From: Codonopsis lanceolata
Lineage: Eukaryota; Streptophyta; Magnoliopsida; Asterales; Campanulaceae
Direction of reading: 5' to 3'
DNA length: 64,000 bases
Assembly: GCA_013146195.2 (NCBI GenBank)
Contig: CM028377.1
Coordinates: forward strand, 172,158,355-172,222,354
The notes under the pieces were generated by a model. The model worked only from the letters and a program-made list of their open reading frames with translations. It was not told the origin of the DNA and searched no databases. The stretch's first letter is position 1, and each line of letters starts with the position of its first letter. This document shows, one piece after another, positions 55,827 to 64,000 of the stretch. Both the position numbers and the translations under genes were made by a program.

Positions 55827-57660
55827 GCTAGTTAACGTTGTTGAATGAGTATGATACTCCGGTAGTTAGTATGGTTTGTTTGTGTGTGTGTGTGTGTGTG
55901 TGTGTAATTTGCCTTAATCCCAAATTGTCATGACAATGCTAGCTTGTAAAATTATTGTCATGTATTTAAATTTTTTTTTCAAAGATGTTTTTTGAATATA
56001 ATTTAATTTTTTTTCAAAATTATTAATCTCCTATTTTAAGTACTTTTTTAGGTCTAATTTGTAGTATTTTAAAGGTATTAATTACGTATTACATGTTTCG
56101 TGATTGTGTAAAAAAATATAAAAATATACATCAAATGAATCCATTCTAAAAACATTTTGTATATATAAACAAAAAAAATTAAGCATGACTAATTTGGAAG
56201 GGACAGAGTATTTGTTTCTTTTATATTGAAATCAAAACAATCATCATTTATCTTGTTTCGCGTTGTACTTTTTCCTTTTTTTTTCATTCGAAAAAATTAT
56301 ATTTCCTCGCGCGTATGTAGAAAAAACAAATGCTTTGTACACAAATATTTCCTTCAGCAAAGAGTCCATCATTATATTTTGATATGCTTCACATTAAAAG
56401 TTCAATTAATTAAAAAAACTATGCCTACAATTGTTATAATATTTCATATTTATAATCTACTTGTGTTATAAGCATACTGCTTGTATTTTAAATATTTTTA
56501 TAATTATGAGTAACTAGTTTTTTACTAATGCGTTAAACACACAGATATATATCTTTTGTAATTAAATTATATTCAAACAAATTAAAAACAACAATAAAGG
56601 CTATATGCAGATGATTTTTAACTGCTAATATTGGGTGGATTTAAGATAGACTTCATCATTTATATTGTATGTATTATCCAGGTTTCAAAATTAAATATTT
56701 AAATGCTTAATACAATTTGTAATATAAGTACATTAAAAAATAAGATGTTTAAATTCTATATGTTCAAGTAAAGGGTGAGCTTTTTTGTGTGAGTGGTGGT
56801 GGTGGGCTAGGTAGGATATTCTTGGAATATTATTAAAGTATGCTTGAAATATTCTTTATAGTGTAACATTTAAACCATATGGTTGGAAATATTTGGTGTA
56901 AAACTTGCACTATTTTAGGTACGATGTAATTTTTGTATCAAACAATTGGAGATGATATAATTAAGCAGAGCACGGAACGGACAAGAGAACAAAAGCAATG
57001 ACCAAAGTCACACGGTGCTCGTGCAGGAGGGTGGGGGAGGGGGGAAGAGAGGAGCGTGAAACCAACTCATTTTAGTAGTTGTTGAAAGAAAGAGAGATTG
57101 TCTAAATATACATATTATCCCGAATATATAAATTAAAACAATAAAATGCCAACGGTTATTTTATTTTTATTAATGCTTTTTAGTTATAATTTTATTTGTG
57201 TTATTTTTTTAAATTTCTTATTGATTTCAAATATAATATTTTCTACTCGAAAGAAATTTGTTTCTTATTTTGCTCTTGATTTTGGTATTTTATTGTTTTA
57301 GTTTTTTTATTTCAATTTAAATTATGGTATATAACTTCTTGAGTTTGATTTGTTGTGTATTAACCTTAAGATCTTTTAATAAATTAAAATATCTACATAT
57401 TTGTTTAAATACTATTGATTATATGTATTACTATCAAATGTATATATTTTATATAAAAATTAACACATTTAAGTATACTATATTTACCTTCTTCTTCTTT
57501 TTTAACTATTATAATTTTAAAAAAAAAACTAAAGCTAAACACAATGTTATTTCACAAGAAGGAAAATGTAAAATGTAAACATATGGATTGATCATGCCAA
57601 GATCGATTTAATAGTTGATGTGCAATAACTTGCAAGCAAAAAATAAAAATGAATCATACG
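55827..57660. other. No gene seen
   Basis: AT-rich. It contains a (GT)n microsatellite at about 55878-55905 and a short G-rich run near 57030. Open frames are short and of low-complexity composition. Confidence 0.5.
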
Positions 57661-57830
57661 AAAAGTTATTTTATGATTTGGTATTGTATCCCTATATATA
57701 ATTGTAACCCTAACACGTGTACAACGCTGACCATAATAAAATTTTGAAAGTCCGTTGACATAATTTATCTCTTCGATCTCTTTCAATTGATCTACTCTGT
57801 AATTGTTTGCAAATTACTTCCGCTGCACAA
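57661..57830 (+). mobile_element. Possible LTR 3' fragment
   Basis: TTGTAACCCTAACACGTGTA, an AATAAAATTTT signal and the end TACTTCCGCTGCACAACA resemble the R-U5 end of a copia-type LTR. No partner was found. Confidence 0.3.
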
Positions 57831-58055
57831 CACAACTGATTAGGCCAGATTTGCTTTTCTCCTTTGACTATGGTTGCTTTCAAATGAAAAGAGAGTAAAA
57901 CAATTAGTAAGCTACTGCAGACTGGTGTGATATTGAAGGCAAGGGTGGACATTAGTTTAGACTGGTTTAGATAAAGGCATCAAATAAAGGTGGGAAAATG
58001 ACTAGTAAAGTGGATGGGCAAATATATCATCATAAATTCTCTCTGTTGATTTGAT

Positions 58056-58195
58056 TAGGGGTGGTAAAATGAGTGTTATGGATAAATAGATAATATGTCA
58101 TTATCCATGGATAATGGATAATAGGTCATTATCCATGGATAACCATGGATAATGGCATATTATCCATTTATCCATAACACTCATTTTACCACCTA
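58056..58195. mobile_element. 140-bp foldback MITE
   Basis: TAGGGGTGGTAAAATGAGTG at the left and CACTCATTTTACCACCTA at the right are near-perfect complements, and the pairing continues inward through ATGGATAA repeats. The TAGGGGTGG start is hAT-like but no 8-bp duplication is visible. Confidence 0.7.
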
Positions 58196-58984
58196 TACTA
58201 TTGATCTATGTTAACAGTGCCGTTAGAAAATTGGATGACAAGTTAACAAGAGGGACCCATGAATACCATGTCAGTTACATTTTAGATATTGAATTAAAGA
58301 TCTTTGGTTAAATTGGATACCCCTAATTTGTCATATGATCAATTTGATATTTTTCCCTTTTCTAGAAGGGGGTGGGGAAGTTCTAAAATTCCAAAGGGTG
58401 TGTTTTGCATGCGAGTTTTAAGGTTGATTTTTGTGTTTTTGATTTTGTTTTGTAATGATTAAAGAAAATATAAGAGAGATATAAGAAATTGAAAACCCAA
58501 AAAATAAAGCCCAAACAAACTTGCATGTAGAACTCACCAGCCACCATGATCTCTAGTTTTTATTTTTATTTTGAGATGTTTATTTAAAAAGTTTACTTTC
58601 AAAAATTAAGGGATAAAAGTGTTATTTTGTTAATAATAAGCTGCTAAAAGTGTCTTTTTTTTTTTAAAGTTAACTTTCAAACGGAGACGATTTACCCGCA
58701 ATGAATGAAGTAGGAGGGAGTAGTTACATATATGGTGTTGGCCTTCCTAAAGACCACTAAAAGTAACATGTGTAAGGTAATAGGGGTTGTTTTGATTTCT
58801 TCTGTAATTTGATGTGGTTGTTTGTTTCTGTATGTATGTATTATATATGTACATGTCTATCCCTTGAAAGATTCTAGTACTCTAGCCTTTAGACATTCAT
58901 AAGTAGTTATTTTTCTAATAATGTTGATTGGAGTTTCTCTTTTTTCTTTTTTATTCATTATTTTATTTTGTGTTTGGGAAAGAG

Positions 58985-59119
58985 ATGGGTACAATTCTGA
59001 ATTCGGTTGTCAAAATTGGCATAATTGTACATTTACATTGGTTACTAAGAAGAGAGCATCATGTGCCAAGGGCAAGGCCACTCTATTACAAATCAAAATG
59101 GACAAAAGTGATTCCCTAG
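58985..59119 (+). other. Small unassigned ORF (44 codons)
   Basis: The ATG-started frame encodes a hydrophobic then basic peptide (ILNSVVKIGIIVHLHWLL, then RREHHVPRARPLYY). The composition is more protein-like than the AT-rich surroundings, but it is unrecognised and may be chance. Confidence 0.15.
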
Positions 59120-60774
59120 AGCCATTATCCTTTGTACTAGTCTACCTAGTAGATTGTCTTTTCTTCTTTTCTTTTTCCTTAAAGAACAATGTTAAACTAC
59201 ATAGTTAAGATCATTCATAACTTTAATCATATGTAAGATAAACTTGATACACTAGGTAACACAATTATTTGTCTCAATATTTAGTACCATTTGCAATGCT
59301 ATAAATAGAACACAAATTAACTTTCAAATAAAATGCTTAATTAAAGCTTCAAGTACATGAACATGATTTAGGCAGTTTTGAAAGTATGTGGCCCGGTTAT
59401 TTTGTTTATTTTGAAATTCGTGCGCCATTTGGGAGGGAGGGAGGGAGTATTTGAAAGAAACTAATGGATTGATGCAATGGCTTGATCAGTTTTTCTAATA
59501 TATAGTGATAAATTTCGTAAAGTAAGTCTAATGTAAAATCGTCTTATAAATTTTAATTCTTAATACAGAATTTTACTTTGTTACAATTTAACCGATCAAC
59601 ATACGATGAGTAGAAACAAAAAAATCAATTTTACGACAAATAGTCGTAAGACAATATTTACAGATGCTTTTTGTCTATTTGGCACTTGATCCTCACCAAA
59701 GAGAAAAGGAAAAAGTGGCATAAAAGTAGTACTTCCACACGTTCATCTAAAAGCAGTGCACTACCACCTAAAGTTGTCGTGGCTCCAGTAGCTAAAATTA
59801 TAAGGCATTTGGTAGAACTAGTAAGCATGGTTTGATTGTTGTTTCTTTTTTTTATTTTACTTCTTCAGTTCAATCTCATCAATCAATTATGTTTCCAATT
59901 CTCTTTCATTTGATCGAAGAAAGTAACTAATTTCTTCTTGGAAACATCCTTATTACAATCTTACGGAATGTAAAACAGAATAATTAAAAAGAAATAAAAT
60001 CATTGCTGTTGAGTAGAACTGCTGCCGGTAAGTCTTTTCCTGCTGGTAAGAAATCCATGACTAAGGTGACTGAGGTCTGTGTAAGTGTGAAGGTTCGGTG
60101 AACTGAGTAAGTGTCATAAATCTATCATCAAACATGTGATTTTTGTTTGTGGAGATTAGTTTCATTATATAGACTAGAAAAATCAATACGTGCGTACGTC
60201 GATCCAAGTCAAAATGAACCTTGATTTGCACCTTATGCAAAGGTGAGAGAGATAGTTCTTTCTATATAAGCTTACCAACACAAGGAAGCCTTTGTATATA
60301 AACCCTTCAGGCCTTTCATATTTTTTTAATGTGGGATAACCTACTTTCAATACTTTTAATCTCTTACTTTAAACATCTATAACTTATTCATCTGAATCTG
60401 AATTTGACAAATGAATCTAATATTCTTATGTATTCACGGAGAAGAATATAATTCCATAATTATCATATTCATTACATAAATGACTCACAAATAAACTAGT
60501 GTCTTAAAGCCCCAATTTATTTAACTTAAAAACACTAATTTTCTAACATTTCTTATACAATCAAAGAAGATCATGGCACGATTAATTGGTCGGATCGGAC
60601 TAGATCTTAAATGTTTATTACCCCCAAACTATTTTATATTTTTTGCATTTTCCTAAGGTTTCAACCACACCCTAGCTCCATGCACAAGTAGATAAATTAT
60701 CTTATTTTTATTTTTTTCCACCATGATTGTCATTTAAAAGATCGTAGCTTCATGCTCCATTAATCTGTTGTCTT
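59120..60774. other. No gene seen
   Basis: AT-rich. A short run at about 60020-60100 (GKSFPAGKKSMTKVT) looks coding-like but is isolated. A G/A-rich GGGAGGGAGGGAG stretch lies near 59431. Confidence 0.45.
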
Positions 60775-61345
60775 TAGAGGTGTAAATCGGAATCACCATA
60801 CCACGGAATCAAACCAAATTAGTCAGTTTGGTTCACTTTTGGTCGGAAACGGTTCGATTTCAGTTTCAAAAATTGGAAAGTCGTCCAGTTTGGTTTGGTT
60901 CATAATTTTTGGTATCAAACCAACTTATATATTTTTACTTATTTATTATATGATATATATTATATTACATTTTTTAACTATTTTGAACATTTGGATCAAC
61001 TTATAACATACTAAACTAAACAAAATCTTGATTTTTGAAAAATTATTATTTCTTCCCTTGTTTGTGTTTATTTTAGAATTTATAATTATTGTTAGTAGGT
61101 TATTTCCTAATTTTGATGTTAATTCTAAATTAAAATCTTATTTTTATTGTTATTTTTAATATTGATTAATTTAATTAAAAATAATTTATATAAACCACAA
61201 AATCGAACCAAACTAAATAAAACCAAACCGAATGATTCAATTCCAAACATTACTTGATTCGATTCAGTTTAAATTTTTTTAAACCAATAGAAAATGCTTC
61301 GATTTATAATTTTAAAATAAACCAAATCAAACCATTTACAACCAT
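60775..61345. mobile_element. Decayed hAT-like element
   Basis: It starts TAGAGGTGTAAATCGG and carries GGTTTGGTT/AACCAAACC-type subterminal repeats in inverted orientation. It ends near ACCATTTACAACC. The interior resembles 17041-17220 (the element at 16925) in reverse. No target duplication was found. Confidence 0.5.
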
Positions 61346-61848
61346 CGACCTTCCTCGAGACACAATAGTAGTAGGGTATAGTAGCTTGAATAGTAGAAAA
61401 AAATATTTTAAAAAATCTCAATAAAATATGATTAATGAAAAAGGTAATCCCTCCGATCAAGAAAAATCTTCAATATCATAATGGGCCCTAAGGCTTAATA
61501 CTCCCTAGATTTTGTGTTTCGGATAAAGACTCTCTCTTTAATTTTTTTTAAAAAAATACTAATATTTTTAATAACTTATTAGTAATAATATAATATTTAT
61601 ATATTTTAGTTAAATTTTAAAAGTAAACTTTTTAAGTAAATATATCAAAATAGATCGTGGATTTTTTGTCCGAAAGGTGGGAATTGTTCTACCTATTTCC
61701 AAATTGAAACACGCATATATGTAACCTCAGCCATCACCCTTCCTCATTCTTGTCCATTATCCATCCTATTTGCACTCATTTTATACCATTGTCAAAACCT
61801 CAACAGACAACAATCATATATACTTCTCTCTCTCTCTCAAGCAAGCAA

Positions 61849-62481
61849 ATGTCTAGCATTCTTTGGAAGAATTTTTTCCTTTGCTTCTCAAATTTCAAAT
61901 GTACCACTCTACTACAAACTTCACCCTCAAAAGAAGATTCATCATCATCATCTCTCTCCACCACAACATCAACACTAATCAAGAACTTCAATTCTCTCTA
62001 TGACTCCGCCATCTCCAAATCTCTATCCTCCTCCACTGACAACTTCTTCTCTTCCTCCGAAGACTCCGACACCGACTACTCTAGTCCTCCTGATTTCGCC
62101 ACAGTCTTTGCCTCCCAACGCTTCTTTTTCTCCTCCCCTGGACACTCCAACTCCATCTTCCACTCCCCGGAATCACCTCAGGAGTCTACCACACCAATCA
62201 CCGGTGGCGGCATCCCCATTCAGACATACTCGCCGGACCCATATTTGGATTTTCGAAGATCAATGCAGGAGATGGTAGAAGCACGCAATCTAATAAATGT
62301 AGCTGATGATTGGGATTTCTTGCATGAGCTTCTCTTGTGTTACCTAACCCTAAACCCTAAACACGCCCACAAGTTCATTCTCGATGCTTTCTCCGACCTT
62401 CTCATTTCCCTCTTATCATCAACAAGTCGCCAGAAAATTGATCACCGCCACCATCATGCTACTCCACAACAGCTGCCTTAA
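61849..62481 (+). CDS. OFP12-like: OVATE family protein (OFP12/16-like)
   Basis: A single-exon gene encodes 210 residues. The N-terminal half is Ser/Thr-rich and low complexity, with a conserved WKNFFLCF start and an FASQRFFFSSPG motif at about 88-98. The OVATE domain lies at about 126-189: SPDPYLDFRRSMQEMVEA, FLHELLLCYLTLNP, then HKFILDAFSDLLISLL. These features match the short Arabidopsis OFP12/OFP16 group. OFPs are nuclear transcriptional co-repressors that bind TALE homeodomain proteins and affect organ shape and cell-wall programmes. The ATG at 61849 was preferred over an in-frame upstream ATG (61750) because family members begin with the M..WKNF segment and a CT-rich leader precedes it. 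The stop is TAA. The gene is intact. Confidence 0.93.
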   Translation: MSSILWKNFFLCFSNFKCTTLLQTSPSKEDSSSSSLSTTTSTLIKNFNSLYDSAISKSLSSSTDNFFSSSEDSDTDYSSPPDFATVFASQRFFFSSPGHSNSIFHSPESPQESTTPITGGGIPIQTYSPDPYLDFRRSMQEMVEARNLINVADDWDFLHELLLCYLTLNPKHAHKFILDAFSDLLISLLSSTSRQKIDHRHHHATPQQLP

Positions 62482-64000
62482 TTATTACGGAGTATTTTTT
62501 TCTTTTTGGGTTCTCCGGCCATGACATTGTTTTGTCTTTGGATGACAAAGAAATGTTTCTTCTATGAAGAAAAAAGTTAAAAATTAGTATAATCTATTCT
62601 AGATTAGCAACCCAAGGAAAGCGTGGGATGTAACTTTTCTAACGTATTAGGTCGTGTATAAAATTAGTACTATTTTAGTACTGTTAAAGAGTGTTTTTCT
62701 TGTTCAACTTTCTCGGGAAATGTTTACTGTTTAATGTTCTTATCAAAAATATTTTTATGAATTCATGATTGAATTATTACTTAAAAGGAAAATGGTCTTT
62801 AAATGAATTTGGCCAATTATAGAGACAAAATGACAGCCAATATTTACTTGTCCTCATGTTGTCAAAATTTAATGTGGTCCAAATTAAAAGGGAAAGATTT
62901 AACAATTTTGGGAGTTATGCGCAGACAATCTCGAGGGAGATATAAGCACCGGCGGACCAATGCCCACTAAATCTCATTCTTTTATAGTTTAATTCATCAA
63001 CACATGATAGATGATTTTTGTTATACAAAAAAATAAATTTATAAGACCATCTTACCTAAGATTTTACCTAAAAGACCATCTTACCTAAGATTTTACCTAA
63101 AAGACCCTGCTCAACTAATTTTTCTTCTTTTTTTACCTTACAATATAACGTGTTTATGGAGATACTCCGCTTAACGTATGAAAATACATAAAAACAATTG
63201 TAATTTTTAATTTTTAAAATTTTAACCCTGCTGAAAATTATTTCTATACGCCACTTATGTTCCTGTAAATGTAATACTCCTTTATCCCTAAATTATCATT
63301 CTTTTTTTTCGTTTGTCTTAAAATAATTATTTAGTTTGAAACTTATTTTTTAAGAACATTATTTTTGTTATTTTATTCTATTTTTTCACTTTATTTTAAT
63401 TATAGATCACATATATATATATGAGATTTACACATTAAATTAATATAAATAATCAAGTTAATTATTTTTTTTAATATATACATAAGATTAACCAGATAAT
63501 AATTTAGAGATTTATTGATAACTTTTGCCTTTTGGCATGTCCCATCGATCAGTGGTCTCCAAAATTTGGCAAAAACTAGTTTGATGTGGCCACATCAAAA
63601 ATTGTCACGTGAAATTGGCCCATAATTACTGACAAGTCCTTGTTCATTGTCATTTTATGGTTTTATAATTTGATGAGATAAAATTGTCCGCTTCAATTAA
63701 AAGAGTTCGCCTTGTCTCTAAGGGGTGGTCCAGTAGTAGACATGGGGCTTGTGAGGTTTCAGTTTCGATCCCTTCCATGCCAAAAAAAAAAGTCCGCCTC
63801 TTTGCACCTTTTTAAAATTTTTTTTTTAATGTATATATATATATAGATTTAAAGACGAGACTTATATTTTATAAAACCTCTGACACTCTTCAGCACACGT
63901 GTAGTGAACGTGGGTGCACGACAAAATTACTTTCGCACATTGTAATAGTAACCAAACCAAAAAAATCTACTATGAACGGATAGTTGGGGAGTTGGTTTCC
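62482..64000. other. 3' flank of OFP gene, no further gene
   Basis: AT-rich. It holds a tandem repeat of AAGACCATCTTACCTAAGAT at about 63040-63105, a decayed Stowaway-like copy at about 63276-63515, and a tRNA-like AGGGGTGGTCCAGTAGTAGAC near 63720 that does not complete a cloverleaf. No gene is seen to the window end. Confidence 0.5.

Noticed and set aside
61750..61848. Upstream in-frame ATG extending the OVATE protein by 33 residues
   Set aside because: The extension covers the CT-rich leader and is not like any OFP N-terminus; the internal M at 61849 precedes the conserved WKNF segment.
63720..63800. tRNA-like GGGGTGGTCCAGTAGTAGAC...GGTTTCAGTTTCGATCCC
   Set aside because: The A/B-box resemblance is partial and I could not form an acceptor stem and cloverleaf; it may be a SINE-type remnant but the evidence is too thin.

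Overview
This is a window of AT-rich nuclear DNA from a flowering plant, most likely a eudicot. Genes with GT-AG introns are few and far apart. The space between them is filled with plant-type mobile elements: hAT, Mutator-like, PIF/Harbinger-Tourist, Stowaway, Helitron, miniature LTR elements and a Ty1/copia remnant. I cannot name the genus from sequence alone.

Recognisable host genes. (1) At the left edge, on the minus strand, is a partial multi-exon gene (about 1-4500) whose first coding exon resembles the plant DUF7081 family. (2) At 18.8-32.5 kb is a cluster of glyoxalase/VOC-fold genes with a shared four-exon structure: gene A (18843-21880), gene B (23744-24641) and gene C (31623-32523). 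B and C have identical coding sequence. (3) At 53.8-55.4 kb is a decayed seed-maturation (SMP, LEA D-34 type) gene with a stop at codon 5 and frameshifts in its second exon. (4) At 61849-62481 is an intact single-exon OVATE family protein, close to the OFP12/OFP16 group.

The main structural event is a tandem duplication of about 8-10 kb. Unit 1 (about 21483-29548) and unit 2 (about 29836-40133) carry the same series: exons 3-4 of gene A, a PIF-derived repeat, a complete glyoxalase gene (B or C), a miniature LTR element, two back-to-back Mutator-like foldback elements, an AT-rich tract and a decayed glyoxalase exon 1. The left breakpoint lies inside intron 2 of gene A. Unit 2 therefore starts with only exons 3-4 of A, placed downstream of the decayed exon 1 that ends unit 1. 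Each unit is the empty site for an insertion in the other: a Stowaway element only in unit 1, and a 1.4-kb hAT-like element only in unit 2.

The rest is layered transposon material. Several elements have exact target-site duplications that fix their ends: hAT-like at 6039-6949, 12855-15116, 16925-17570 and 33940-35361 (8 bp); Mutator-like at 45606-47351, 51881-53506 and 37933-38661 (9 bp); a miniature LTR element at 33277-33588 (5 bp); Tourist-like at 5982-7501, 18107-18513 and 35515-36235 (3 bp TTA/TAA); and a non-autonomous Helitron at 43140-44399 (A/T target, TC start, hairpin and CTAG end). Nesting is common. I found no RNA gene, CRISPR array, or operon-like or defence-like system. The most unusual items are the duplication with its hybrid pseudogene, a compound hAT element, a gene-fragment-carrying Mutator-like element just upstream of the dead LEA gene, and repeated microsatellites inside hAT-like elements.
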